From positions 1 to 16,586 of the forward strand of contig UQHJ01000048.1 of NCBI GenBank assembly GCA_900540885.1: 16,586 bases of DNA, given 5' to 3'. Position 1 is the stretch's first letter, and every line of letters starts with the position of its first letter. This document shows positions 8,110-15,578 of the stretch, one piece after another. Made by a program: the position numbers and the translations under genes. The notes under the pieces were generated by a model. It had not been told where the DNA came from. It did no database searches and saw nothing but the letters and a program-made list of their open reading frames with translations. Source of the stretch: an uncultured Prevotella sp. (GTDB taxonomy: Bacteria > Bacteroidota > Bacteroidia > Bacteroidales > Bacteroidaceae).

Positions 8110-8176
8110 ATGTTTTTCATGGTATTAGATTTAAGGTTAGTAAAGATTGGTTGTCGTGAGACAATCAATTTTTTTT
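8110..8176 (+). ncRNA. Candidate small RNA of about 65 nt
   Basis: The unit is defined by the promoter immediately upstream and by the intrinsic terminator at its end. The body 8110-8143 is AU-rich and unstructured to my reading. I do not recognise the family. The alternative is that the terminator simply ends the upstream DnaJ-like transcript, with the promoter match being chance. Confidence 0.4.
8144..8176 (+). terminator. Intrinsic terminator downstream of the DnaJ-like gene / candidate sRNA
   Basis: A 12-bp stem (8144-8155 with 8160-8171, two G-U pairs) closes a GTGA tetraloop (8156-8159) and runs into eight T (8169-8176). No other hairpin was found between the DnaJ-like stop at 7999 and here, so it may serve both transcripts. 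Confidence 0.85.
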
Positions 8177-8248
8177 GTCCCTACGCCTTAAACCCTCCGT
8201 TTTTGAAAGTTAACTTGTCGTAATTTAAGAAGCTTTTCTCTTATTTAC

Positions 8249-8279
8249 TTGGTTGAGAACAAGGCTTGCATTAACTTTG
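8249..8279 (+). promoter_or_regulatory. Promoter of the DUF4468-type gene
   Basis: TTG (8249-8251), 20 nt, then TAACTTTG (8272-8279). Transcription would start near 8284, giving a leader of about 45 nt before the ATG at 8330. Confidence 0.7.
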
Positions 8280-8329
8280 CATATAAACAATATACAAAGT
8301 AGATATTTCTAATCAATAAGAGCAAGTCA

Positions 8330-8977
8330 ATGAAAAAGATTCTTTTATTGTTGATGCTTTTACTCCCAATGGTGAGTATGGCGCAACGTGGTCGTAATGA
8401 CAATAACCAAAGTCGCTATTTGGCAGGAGCAGTACCTATGGTCAATGGTTATGTGCAGTTTGACAAGACGTATTATATAAAAGGAAAAGACAAGGCAACT
8501 TTAATGGCCGAGTTGCGTGATTACGTACAAAAAGAATTGGTAGATGGTGAGGACCAACTGCCGCAGGCGCGTATAACGGAGGTAAGTCCTGATAGTGGTA
8601 TCATTGCTGCAAGTATTGAAGAGTACATGTATTTTAAGCGCACTAATTGGCAAACCCACTGTGTGCGCTTTTATTATCAGTTAGTGCTTCAAGTAGAGGA
8701 CGGTAAGTTCACGGCCACGATGCGTCGTTTACACTATCGTTACGACCCAGAAATTACGGCTGGTGAGTTTGATGAAGACCGCAGAGCAGAGCAATGGATT
8801 ACAGACGATGCCGCACTTACTAAGAATGGCACAAAGTTGCAGCGCGTAAGTGGCAAGTTCCGCGTATTTACGATTGACCGCAAGAACGAAGTCTTTAGAG
8901 GTTTAGCTAAAGCAGCGGGTGCAGTTGTAAAAAAGAAGGTAACCAAGACGGTAGAAGTGGAAGAAGAGGAAGAATAA
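8330..8977 (+). CDS. Exported DUF4468-type protein with acidic tail
   Basis: 215 residues. A clean signal peptide (MKKILLLLMLLLPMVSMAQ, cleavage near 18-19) is followed by a region resembling the DUF4468 / TBP-like-fold family common in Bacteroidetes (VPMVNGYVQFDKTYYIKGKDKA, then helical and strand segments about 36-150 ending in RRLHYRYD). The remainder holds a helix-rich segment, a basic stretch VKKKVTK and a final run of glutamates (VEVEEEEE). The function of the family is unknown; it acts in the periplasm or at the envelope. It has its own promoter and ends at a bidirectional terminator, so it is monocistronic. The family assignment rests on pattern resemblance and should be treated as probable. 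Confidence 0.8.
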   Translation: MKKILLLLMLLLPMVSMAQRGRNDNNQSRYLAGAVPMVNGYVQFDKTYYIKGKDKATLMAELRDYVQKELVDGEDQLPQARITEVSPDSGIIAASIEEYMYFKRTNWQTHCVRFYYQLVLQVEDGKFTATMRRLHYRYDPEITAGEFDEDRRAEQWITDDAALTKNGTKLQRVSGKFRVFTIDRKNEVFRGLAKAAGAVVKKKVTKTVEVEEEEE

Positions 8978-9030
8978 GTTTAGGTTGGTATGCTTATAGC
9001 TCCTCCTTTTATATCCAATACTAAAAAAGT

Positions 9031-9069
9031 AAAAAGGACGTATCCAAAACTTTGGATACGTCCTTTTTT
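9031..9069. terminator. Bidirectional intrinsic terminator between convergent genes
   Basis: An 18-bp perfect stem (9031-9048 with 9051-9068) has A-runs on one arm and T-runs on the other, so it can end transcription in both directions. It lies between the DUF4468-type gene (plus, stop 8977) and the 47-residue gene (minus, stop 9106), which supports that small gene as a real transcription unit. Confidence 0.9.
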
Positions 9070-9105
9070 ATAATAAGTGATTAATATTCAAACTAAGTAA
9101 GATGT

Positions 9106-9249
9106 TTAATTAGCCTGAGTTGCGTTCGTCTTGGAGGTCTGCAACTTGTTCAACTCGCTGATGAGGTTTTGGCACATTGCGCCGTTACCCATTGCTTGAT
9201 AGCGTTGGATGCGGTACTGAAGCATCACGATCATCTTGTTCTTTTCCAT
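9106..9249 (-). CDS. Small hypothetical protein, 47 residues
   Basis: ATG at 9247-9249, TAA at 9106-9108. The protein begins MEKNKMIVMLQYRIQRYQAM and continues GNGAMCQNLISELNKLQ, then a polar end (TSKTNATQAN). It looks like two amphipathic helices joined by a glycine pair, without a signal peptide or membrane segment. Support comes from context: a consensus promoter 79 nt upstream, a bidirectional terminator just after the stop, and codons (AAC, AAG, CTC, CGC, CAG) like those of the neighbouring housekeeping genes. I do not recognise the family. It could bind a partner protein or nucleic acid, but nothing in the sequence decides this. Confidence 0.7.
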   Translation of the reverse strand: MEKNKMIVMLQYRIQRYQAMGNGAMCQNLISELNKLQTSKTNATQAN

Positions 9250-9327
9250 TGTTTTTGCGTCTTTTGTGTCTGCCGCGTTTCGGCAAACGGATTAAACTTC
9301 TTGTTTATCTTATCGTATTTTCAAGTG

Positions 9328-9359
9328 CAAAGGTAATGCCAGTACCATTAAAATGCAAG
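9328..9359 (-). promoter_or_regulatory. Promoter of the 47-residue gene
   Basis: On the minus strand CTTG (9356-9359, TTG core 9356-9358) is followed after 20 nt by TACCTTTG (9328-9335). Transcription would start near 9323, leaving a leader of about 73 nt that includes a small TGCCG/CGGCA stem (9271-9285). The -7 box is identical to that of the tRNA-Lys promoter. Between this promoter and the cdd promoter (9360-9490) I see nothing. Confidence 0.7.
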
Positions 9360-9496
9360 GTGTTAGTGAACAAAATGAAGGTTGTAACCGTTTTTTAGCA
9401 CTCAATTCGTCATCTTGAAAAGTCGTGTTAGCAAAAAAACAAGGTTCCTATCGTAATATTCTTCATGTTTTGTACAGGTTTTGACTAAAAGTTTTG

Positions 9497-9504
9497 TATG
9501 TTTG
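9497..9504 (+). promoter_or_regulatory. Candidate -7 element of cdd
   Basis: TATGTTTG matches TAnnTTTG and lies 29 nt before the cdd ATG. The nearest TTTG upstream (9469-9472) is 24 nt away, longer than usual, so the promoter is only partly supported. Confidence 0.4.
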
Positions 9505-9533
9505 TATTATGTTAGTTCAATACAAATAAGTTT

Positions 9534-10010
9534 ATGGAAGCAAAGTCTATCACAATTAATTATACGTCTTTTCAGCTATCGGAGCTTGTAGAAGATGATT
9601 TGGCATTGGTTGAGGCTGCAAAGAAGGCTACTTACACGAGCTATGTACCTTATTCAAACTTTAGTGTAGGAGCAGCAGTGCGCCTTACCAATGGTGTGAT
9701 TGTGTCAGGTAGTAATCAAGAAAACGCAGCCTTCAGTGCAGGAACGTGTGCTGAACGTTGCACGATGTTTTATGCCAATGCACAATATCCTGATGCGCCT
9801 ATTACAACTATTGCAGTTGCAGCACGAGGTACTAATGGCGAGTTTACCAATAGTCCCATTTCGCCTTGTGGCGTATGTCGTCAGGCATTAGTAGAGGCAC
9901 AAGTACGTGCCAAGCAACCATTGCGTGTGCTATTGTTTGGTCAACGTGAAGTGTTGGTCTTTGATAGTATTACGGATTTGTTGCCCTATCAATTTGACGA
10001 GATTGTGTAA
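9534..10010 (+). CDS. cdd: Cytidine deaminase
   Basis: 158 residues, the length of the small homotetrameric class. It deaminates cytidine and deoxycytidine to uridine and deoxyuridine in pyrimidine salvage, in the cytoplasm. The zinc site is complete: TCAE (71-74) with ligand Cys72 and catalytic Glu74, and PCGVC (111-115) with ligands Cys112 and Cys115. The substrate-binding segment YVPYSNFSVGAA (37-48) and QENAAFSAGTC (62-72) are typical. It converges on aspS across a strong bidirectional terminator and appears monocistronic. Confidence 0.97.
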   Translation: MEAKSITINYTSFQLSELVEDDLALVEAAKKATYTSYVPYSNFSVGAAVRLTNGVIVSGSNQENAAFSAGTCAERCTMFYANAQYPDAPITTIAVAARGTNGEFTNSPISPCGVCRQALVEAQVRAKQPLRVLLFGQREVLVFDSITDLLPYQFDEIV

Positions 10011-10037
10011 CTGGTGCGTATAAACGGTATAACGCAC

Positions 10038-10086
10038 AAAAAGCGAAAGGCTTTCTTCGTTTCAAGAAGAAAGCCTTTCGCTTTTT
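10038..10086. terminator. Bidirectional intrinsic terminator between cdd and aspS
   Basis: A 21-bp perfect stem (10038-10058 with 10066-10086) around the loop GTTTCAA, with five A at one end and five T at the other. It sits 27 nt after the cdd stop and 15 nt after the aspS stop, serving both convergent genes. Confidence 0.95.
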
Positions 10087-10101
10087 ATTATTTCAGTCAG
10101 A

Positions 10102-11868
10102 TTAAATTTCCTTTTCTTTTAGGTCAATCATCAGTTCGTCTAATTGCTTTTGGTCAACGCGTGAAGGAGCGTCAAGCATAACGTCGCGTCCAGAATTGTT
10201 CTTCGGGAAAGCGATGCAGTCGCGAATGCTGTCTAAGCCTGCGAAGAGTGAAACCCAGCGGTCCAAACCGTAAGCCAAACCACCATGAGGAGGAGCACCA
10301 AACTTGAAAGCATTCATTAAGAAGCCAAATTGCTCTTGTGCGCGTTCGGGAGTAAAGCCTAATACTTTGAAAATCTTAGCCTGAAGCACAGCGTCATGGA
10401 TACGGATAGAACCACCGCCAACTTCAACGCCATTGCATACCATGTCGTAGGCATCGGCTAAGACTGATGCAGGGTCGGTGTCGAGCAATGGAACATCTTG
10501 TGGACGAGGTGCAGTGAAGGGATGGTGCATAGCCAATAGGCGACCTTCTTCTTCGCTCCATTCGAACATGGGGAAGTCGACAACCCAAAGCAGCGCAAAC
10601 TTATTCTTGTCGCGCAGACCTAAGCGTTGGCCCATTTCAAGACGTAATTCACACAATTGCTTGCGCGTCTTCATAGCGTCATCGCCTGACATGATAAGAA
10701 TCAAGTCGCCAGGTTTGGCCTCCATTTTCTGCTTCAAAGCTTCTAATACTTCTGCAGAGTAGAATTTGTCAACAGAACTTTTAACGCTGCCGTCTTCGTT
10801 TACCTTAGCGTGAACCAGGCCCTTAGCACCAATCTGTGACGACTTAACAAAGTCGGTAAGTTGGTCTAACTGCTTACGTGTGTAGTTAGCGCAACCTGGA
10901 GCGCAGATACCACCAATGTAGTTTGCATCATTGAAAACGCCAAACGTACCAGTACCTTTAAGCGTATCCATGAGTTCAACGAACTCCATGCCAAAACGCA
11001 TATCAGGTTTGTCCGAACCAAAGCGACGCATGGCTTCATGCCAAGGCATGCGAATGAAAGGCGTGTCGCCTAAGTCGTAACCGCGTACCTCTTTAAAGAG
11101 ATACTTAGCCATTTCTTCAAAGGTGTTGAGAATGTCATCTTGCGTAACGAAAGACATCTCACAGTCAATTTGAGTAAATTCAGGTTGACGGTCAGCACGT
11201 AGGTCTTCGTCGCGGAAACACTTTGCAATTTGGAAGTAACGATCCATACCTGCCACCATAAGCAATTGCTTTAGTGTCTGCGGACTTTGAGGAAGTGCAT
11301 AGAACTGTCCGGGGTTCATACGTGAAGGCACGATGAAGTCACGTGCTCCTTCAGGAGTAGAACCGATGAGAACGGGAGTCTCAATCTCAAGGAAACCTTT
11401 TGAGTCGAGGAAGTTGCGTACTGCAATGCAGAATTTATGACGAAGTTCAAGATTAGCGCGTACATTCTCACGACGTAAGTCAAGGTAGCGATATTTCATG
11501 CGCAAGTCGTCACCACCGTCCGTGTTCTTCTCGATTGTGAAGGGAGGCGTCAGCGACTCGTTCAGCACCGTAAGCTCATTAACAATGATTTCGATGTCGC
11601 CTGTCGGCATTTTATCGTTCTTGGCATAACGCTCGTTAACTGTTCCCTTGACTTGAATAACAAATTCGCGTCCCAACTTGTTAGCTTTCGCACACAAGTC
11701 AGCGTTGGTTTCTTCGTTAAAAACCAACTGTGTGATACCATATCGGTCGCGCAGATCGATGAAGGTCATACCACCCATTTTGCGACTACGTTGCACCCAA
11801 CCAGCTAAAGTAACCTCTTGGCCAACATTCTCGATGCGCAATTCGCCACAAGTGTTAGTTCTATACAT
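10102..11868 (-). CDS. aspS: Aspartyl-tRNA synthetase
   Basis: 588 residues, the usual bacterial length. A class II synthetase charging tRNA-Asp in the cytoplasm. The N-terminal OB-fold anticodon-binding domain covers about 1-105 (EVTLAGWVQRSRKMGGMTFIDLRD). Motif 1 is near 159-170 (FLEIETPVL). The catalytic core has QSPQ (194-197) and motif 2, FRDEDLRADRQPEFTQID (218-235). A bacterial insertion (GAD-like) domain runs about 290-420. Motif 3 is GLAYGLDRWVSL (530-541). All three class II motifs are intact. The gene follows the miaA-dagK pair with a 118-bp gap holding a possible promoter, and ends at a bidirectional terminator. Confidence 0.98.
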   Translation of the reverse strand: MYRTNTCGELRIENVGQEVTLAGWVQRSRKMGGMTFIDLRDRYGITQLVFNEETNADLCAKANKLGREFVIQVKGTVNERYAKNDKMPTGDIEIIVNELTVLNESLTPPFTIEKNTDGGDDLRMKYRYLDLRRENVRANLELRHKFCIAVRNFLDSKGFLEIETPVLIGSTPEGARDFIVPSRMNPGQFYALPQSPQTLKQLLMVAGMDRYFQIAKCFRDEDLRADRQPEFTQIDCEMSFVTQDDILNTFEEMAKYLFKEVRGYDLGDTPFIRMPWHEAMRRFGSDKPDMRFGMEFVELMDTLKGTGTFGVFNDANYIGGICAPGCANYTRKQLDQLTDFVKSSQIGAKGLVHAKVNEDGSVKSSVDKFYSAEVLEALKQKMEAKPGDLILIMSGDDAMKTRKQLCELRLEMGQRLGLRDKNKFALLWVVDFPMFEWSEEEGRLLAMHHPFTAPRPQDVPLLDTDPASVLADAYDMVCNGVEVGGGSIRIHDAVLQAKIFKVLGFTPERAQEQFGFLMNAFKFGAPPHGGLAYGLDRWVSLFAGLDSIRDCIAFPKNNSGRDVMLDAPSRVDQKQLDELMIDLKEKEI

Positions 11869-11955
11869 TTTGTGTTAGTCTTGATTTATGAGAGTTCGTT
11901 GGTAGACGATAGTCTATCTACGGACTTATTCATCGTTTTATATTCTATTACACTG

Positions 11956-11986
11956 CGAAATTACAAATATACTTTGAATTGGCAAA
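11956..11986 (-). promoter_or_regulatory. Possible promoter of aspS
   Basis: On the minus strand TTTG (11983-11986) is followed after 19 nt by TAATTTCG (11956-11963), one mismatch from TAnnTTTG. A better -7 match, TATATTTG (11964-11971), lacks a -33 element at the right distance. Either would place the start within the dagK-aspS gap. Confidence 0.4.
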
Positions 11987-12922
11987 CTAAGGTATTAAAA
12001 ACTCTATTTCTTCGGTCTTGATGCCTATGTCGAGCTTCGTGATGCTTTTGTGTAGTACCCTTCCGTCGATGCTGACAGGAGCATTAGACGTATTGTTGAA
12101 CGAGATGTGTTTTGTGCGCCACACTCTTATGCCTCTATGGCTTAGGAAGCGTCCCGTAAAGAGTAGCCATAACCCATGGAATATTTGGAATATCGCAGGT
12201 TTTGACACCAATGTAATGTCTAATAGTCCGTTGTAGGGGACTGCGCTTGGTGTTTGCCCATAGCCATGTGCCGAACCTATGCAAATTCCCATAGCGCTTT
12301 GCTCGACCTTTTCTCCACTGAGTTGAAACTGAAACTTAAAATTCATGCGTTGAAAGATAAGCAGCAGAGAAGAAAAAAAGTAAGAAAGCGTTTTAAAACC
12401 AAAGAAACTTCCCGTCTTGCGTCGTAGGTTGGTGATAGAAGAGGCAATGCCTAAGTTTACGCAGTTTAAAAAGTAATATTGTTCTTCATCGCCTGCTTTA
12501 GTTGTGCAACGCACTGTGCCAACGTCAATGCGTCGTGTGTTGTGCAGTGATAAGGCATTGATTGTCTCCTTATATTTGTCAGACGAAAGTCCCCAAAACT
12601 TAGCAAAGTCGTTGCCAAATCCGTTGGGGATAACCCCAATTGCGGGGTGCTTGCCTGTGGGTGACTCTGTATTCATAATGCCACATACAGCATGATTGAG
12701 TGCAGCATCGCCCCCCACGATGATGATTTGCTCATAGCCCGCGCGTGTCATCATGTTGGCCAATCGTTCAATAGAACCAACTCCTTCGCTTTGCACGTAG
12801 TCAAAAGCAATGCCCTTCTCTTCAAGGTATGCTTTAATCTTATTCCAACGTTTCAGCGTATGCGTAGCGCTTTCCTTCGGACAGTATATAATGGCCCATG
12901 CGTTATTAATTGACTTTTCCAT
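11987..12922 (-). CDS. DagK/YegS-family lipid kinase-like protein with altered motifs
   Basis: 311 residues, normal for the diacylglycerol kinase catalytic-domain family (two-domain fold, ATP-dependent phosphorylation of lipid hydroxyls at the membrane). The nucleotide-binding motif, usually GGDGT-x-N, reads GGDAALN (70-76). The next conserved loop reads IPNGFGNDFA (98-107), with F where T is usual. The segment usually containing D-G-x-L-D reads YNGLLD (230-235). The usual DGE near the C-terminus reads DGR (286-288). Activity is therefore uncertain; it could be a lineage-specific kinase with a different substrate or a non-catalytic paralogue. It starts 21 nt after the miaA stop, so the two are probably cotranscribed. 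The function of the pairing is unknown. Confidence 0.85.
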   Translation of the reverse strand: MEKSINNAWAIIYCPKESATHTLKRWNKIKAYLEEKGIAFDYVQSEGVGSIERLANMMTRAGYEQIIIVGGDAALNHAVCGIMNTESPTGKHPAIGVIPNGFGNDFAKFWGLSSDKYKETINALSLHNTRRIDVGTVRCTTKAGDEEQYYFLNCVNLGIASSITNLRRKTGSFFGFKTLSYFFSSLLLIFQRMNFKFQFQLSGEKVEQSAMGICIGSAHGYGQTPSAVPYNGLLDITLVSKPAIFQIFHGLWLLFTGRFLSHRGIRVWRTKHISFNNTSNAPVSIDGRVLHKSITKLDIGIKTEEIEFLIP

Positions 12923-12943
12923 AACTCTAAGGCGTATATTATT

Positions 12944-13828
12944 CTAAAAAGTAAGTTTATCGACGTCGTCGGCCTTCATCCAATGAATAGAAACACCTCG
13001 GCGTTCCATACCTCTAAACCAAGTCATCTGTCTCTTGGCAAACTGGTGAATAGCAATCTCAAGTTGTCGATACATCTCGTCGTAACTAAGTTTTCCTATT
13101 GCGTGAAGTGTAAGGTATTTGTATTCTAATCCGTAATAAATAAGGTCATCAGCAGGAATGCCTTCGTCAAGTAGCTTTCTTACCTCGTCTATCATTCCCT
13201 CATCAAGCCTTTGTTGGAGGCGTGCAGTAATGCGTTTGCGGCGCGTCTCTCTGTCAACGTCAATACCTATATTATAAGAAGTAAGAGTGGGGAAGGGGCG
13301 GTCGTCGATTGGGGTATGTTGATAATAATCCGCAATCTCGATAGCACGAATGGCGCGTTGCGCAGAATCGACGTCAGTCGAGTTGTGTAAGACCTTGTAT
13401 TGACGCAGAATAGTAGTTAATTCATCTAACGACTTTCCTTTAAGCCTTTCGCGTAACTCATCGTTTTGTGGAACGGGTGATAGTCTGTAGCTACGCAGTA
13501 TGCTTTCAAGATAAAGTCCTGTGCCACCGCATACAATCACCTTCTTGCCCCTTGCTTTAATGTCGTTGTAAGCATTAAGGAAGTCTCTTTGATAAGCGTA
13601 AACGTTGTATTTCGTTCCTGGCTCAACAATGTCGATAAGGTGGTAAGGAATGCTTTTCCCATTAAGGGTATAATCATTTAAGTCTTTGCCCGTACCGAGG
13701 TCCATGCGCTTATAGACTTGACGGCTATCAGCGCTAATGATTTCGGCATCGATTTTAGCAGCCAACTTTACGGCGACACTTGTCTTTCCAGAAGCTGTTG
13801 GTCCGAGAATGGTAATAAGGTCAGTCAT
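12944..13828 (-). CDS. miaA: tRNA dimethylallyltransferase
   Basis: 294 residues. It transfers a dimethylallyl group to N6 of A37 in tRNAs that read UNN codons, the first step towards ms2i6A. The P-loop is GPTASGKT (9-16). Next come ISADSRQVYKRMDLGTGKD (31-49), YHLIDIVEP (62-70), VCGGTGLYLESI (99-110) and the C-terminal KRQMTWFRG (265-273), all family signatures. The length is slightly below the common 300-310. Bacteroidetes often carry two MiaA proteins, and this may be one of such a pair, but the other is not in the window. It is probably cotranscribed with the downstream lipid-kinase-like gene. Its own promoter was not identified in the 107-bp gap after gapA. Confidence 0.96.
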   Translation of the reverse strand: MTDLITILGPTASGKTSVAVKLAAKIDAEIISADSRQVYKRMDLGTGKDLNDYTLNGKSIPYHLIDIVEPGTKYNVYAYQRDFLNAYNDIKARGKKVIVCGGTGLYLESILRSYRLSPVPQNDELRERLKGKSLDELTTILRQYKVLHNSTDVDSAQRAIRAIEIADYYQHTPIDDRPFPTLTSYNIGIDVDRETRRKRITARLQQRLDEGMIDEVRKLLDEGIPADDLIYYGLEYKYLTLHAIGKLSYDEMYRQLEIAIHQFAKRQMTWFRGMERRGVSIHWMKADDVDKLTF

Positions 13829-13861
13829 TGTAAGTAGGTGGATAGAGATATGTAAAATAGA

Positions 13862-13902
13862 AAGCCGCTGTAATACACATCAAAAGGGTATTACAGCGGC
13901 TT
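13862..13902 (-). terminator. Intrinsic terminator of gapA
   Basis: A 15-bp perfect stem (13862-13876 with 13888-13902), GC-rich near its base, around an 11-nt loop. On the minus strand it is followed by TTCTATTTTAC. It lies 34 nt after the gapA stop and ahead of miaA, insulating the two units. Confidence 0.8.
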
Positions 13903-13935
13903 AGTGTTCAATAAAGCTTGAACTTAGCTAATTAA

Positions 13936-14946
13936 TTAGCCGTTTACCTTAGCCATGTGAGCGATGAGTTCGAGTACCTTGTTAGAGTAACCGATCTCGT
14001 TGTCATACCAGCTGATAACCTTTACGAAAGTATCAGTGAGGTAAACACCTGCGTTAGCGTCGAAGATAGAAGTGTTAGTGCAGCCGAGGAAGTCGCTAGA
14101 AACAACAGCGTCTTCAGTGTAGCCGAGTACACCCTTCAATTCGCCTTCAGAAGCTTCCTTCATAGCAGCGCAGATAGCTTCCTTAGTAGCGGGCTTAGCC
14201 AAGTTAGCAGTCAAGTCAACTACAGAAACGTCCAAAGTTGGAACGCGCATAGAGATACCAGTCAACTTACCGTTGAGTTCGGGGATAACCTTACCTACAG
14301 CCTTAGCAGCACCAGTAGTAGAAGGGATGATGTTGCCAGAAGCAGCACGGCCACCGCGCCAGTCCTTCAAAGAGGGACCATCAACAGTCTTCTGAGTAGC
14401 AGTAGTAGAGTGAACGGTAGTCATCAAACCGTTTACGATACCGAACTTGTCGTTCAATACCTTAGCGATAGGAGCCAAGCAGTTAGTAGTGCAAGAAGCG
14501 TTAGATACGAACTGAGTACCCTTAACGTACTTGTCGAAGTTTACACCGCAAACGAACATAGGAGTGTCGTCCTTAGAAGGAGCAGACATAACTACGTACT
14601 TAGCACCAGCTTCGATGTGAGCCTGAGCCTTTTCCTTAGTAAGGAAGAGACCTGTAGATTCAACTACGTATTCAGCACCAACTTCGTTCCACTTCAAGTC
14701 AGCAGGGTTGCGCTCTGCAGTTACGCGGATAACGTTACCATTAACAATGAGTTGGCTTTTCTCAACGTCAGCCTCGATAGTGCCTTGGAAAGCACCGTGC
14801 ATAGTGTCATACTTAAGCATGTATGCTAAGTAATCTACGGGGCAAAGGTCATTGATACCTACAATCTGGATGTCGTTGCGAGTCTGAGCAGCGCGGAATA
14901 CGAAACGGCCGATACGACCGAAACCGTTAATACCTACTTTGATCAT
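13936..14946 (-). CDS. gapA: Glyceraldehyde-3-phosphate dehydrogenase, type I
   Basis: 336 residues, the normal length. It oxidises glyceraldehyde 3-phosphate to 1,3-bisphosphoglycerate in glycolysis. The Rossmann motif is INGFGRIGR (6-14), and Asp33 in INDL points to NAD rather than NADP. The active-site segment SNASCTTNC (148-156) holds the catalytic Cys152, and His179 in TTVHSTTATQ (176-185) is its partner. SWYDNE (312-317) closes the C-terminal signature. Codon use is highly biased, as expected of an abundant protein, and this bias creates a long open but meaningless frame on the opposite strand. It has its own terminator and a promoter shared back-to-back with mscL, so it is monocistronic. 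Confidence 0.98.
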   Translation of the reverse strand: MIKVGINGFGRIGRFVFRAAQTRNDIQIVGINDLCPVDYLAYMLKYDTMHGAFQGTIEADVEKSQLIVNGNVIRVTAERNPADLKWNEVGAEYVVESTGLFLTKEKAQAHIEAGAKYVVMSAPSKDDTPMFVCGVNFDKYVKGTQFVSNASCTTNCLAPIAKVLNDKFGIVNGLMTTVHSTTATQKTVDGPSLKDWRGGRAASGNIIPSTTGAAKAVGKVIPELNGKLTGISMRVPTLDVSVVDLTANLAKPATKEAICAAMKEASEGELKGVLGYTEDAVVSSDFLGCTNTSIFDANAGVYLTDTFVKVISWYDNEIGYSNKVLELIAHMAKVNG

Positions 14947-15069
14947 GATTTAAAAAAGTTATGAATTAACTATTTAATTGGTTAATATTCAGTGAATTAT
15001 CTCAAAATGGAAGGAGAGAGCGTTTGGTTCTGCTTTCAAGACATCGCCAAATTTTCTCTTTTTCCACCG

Positions 15070-15077
15070 CAAAAGTA
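15070..15077 (-). promoter_or_regulatory. Candidate -7 element of gapA
   Basis: TACTTTTG on the minus strand matches TAnnTTTG. It would start transcription near 15065 and give a leader of about 118 nt, long for this window. No better match lies closer to the gene, and no good -33 TTG is seen. Confidence 0.5.
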
Positions 15078-15089
15078 CAAAAACCTTTT

Positions 15090-15097
15090 TATTTTTG
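15090..15097 (+). promoter_or_regulatory. Candidate -7 element of mscL
   Basis: TATTTTTG matches TAnnTTTG and would start transcription near 15102, 28 nt before the mscL ATG. The -33 region is poor. The gapA -7 box lies only 12 bp away on the other strand. Confidence 0.5.
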
Positions 15098-15129
15098 CAG
15101 TATGTTTAATCATTAAATTTTCAAAAAGT

Positions 15130-15549
15130 ATGAAAAGTCCTTTTTTGCAGGAGTTTAAAGACTTTGCCGTGAAAGGCAATGCCATCGACATGGCAGTGGG
15201 TGTTATTATAGGTGGCGCTTTTGGAAAAATCGTTTCTTCAATTGTGAATGATCTTATTATGCCGCCCATTGGTTGGCTGATTGGGGGTATTGATTTTAAG
15301 GATTTGAAGTACCAACTTCCTGTTAATCCATTGGACGAAGGGGCGGAGCCTGTTTGCATTGCTTATGGCAACTTTTTGCAAACGTGTCTGGACTTTTTGA
15401 TTATTGCCTTCTGTGTATTCCTTTTGGTACGTTTGATTATGAAACTTTCTCGCAAGAAGAAAGAAGAACCTAAACCTGCCGCTCCTGCTGAGCCGTCAGA
15501 GGAAGTTAAACTCCTGCGTGAAATCCGCGATGCTTTAAAGAAGGGATAA
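15130..15549 (+). CDS. mscL: Large-conductance mechanosensitive channel
   Basis: 139 residues from the ATG at 15130, the normal MscL length. The open frame extends upstream to 14992, but those 46 residues are not MscL-like and would span the promoter. MscL is a homopentameric inner-membrane channel that opens under membrane tension to release solutes during hypo-osmotic shock. The N-terminal amphipathic helix and pore-lining first membrane segment are at FKDFAVKGNAIDMAVGVIIG (9-28) and on to about 45 (GGAFGKIVSSIVNDLIMPPIG). A periplasmic loop (about 52-78) follows, then the second membrane segment near 82-104 (FLQTCLDFLIIAFCVFLLV). The cytoplasmic end is basic (SRKKKEEPKP) and finishes with the family's C-terminal helix (EEVKLLREIRDALKK). 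It has its own terminator. Confidence 0.97.
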   Translation: MKSPFLQEFKDFAVKGNAIDMAVGVIIGGAFGKIVSSIVNDLIMPPIGWLIGGIDFKDLKYQLPVNPLDEGAEPVCIAYGNFLQTCLDFLIIAFCVFLLVRLIMKLSRKKKEEPKPAAPAEPSEEVKLLREIRDALKKG

Positions 15550-15578
15550 GCTATTGTATGCTCCCCTTCTTAATTAAT

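Noticed and set aside
8110..8223. 37-codon frame starting at the orphan promoter
   Set aside because: It has no ribosome-binding region, would be leaderless, and reads straight through a strong intrinsic terminator. No recognisable protein features.
13957..14829. Plus-strand open frame of 290 codons opposite gapA
   Set aside because: It is fully antisense to an unmistakable gapA. Its protein is low-complexity (rich in S, V and L) and matches no family pattern; strong codon bias in gapA removes stops from the other strand.
14992..15129. N-terminal extension of MscL
   Set aside because: The added 46 residues are not found in the MscL pattern and cross the likely promoters of both mscL and gapA.
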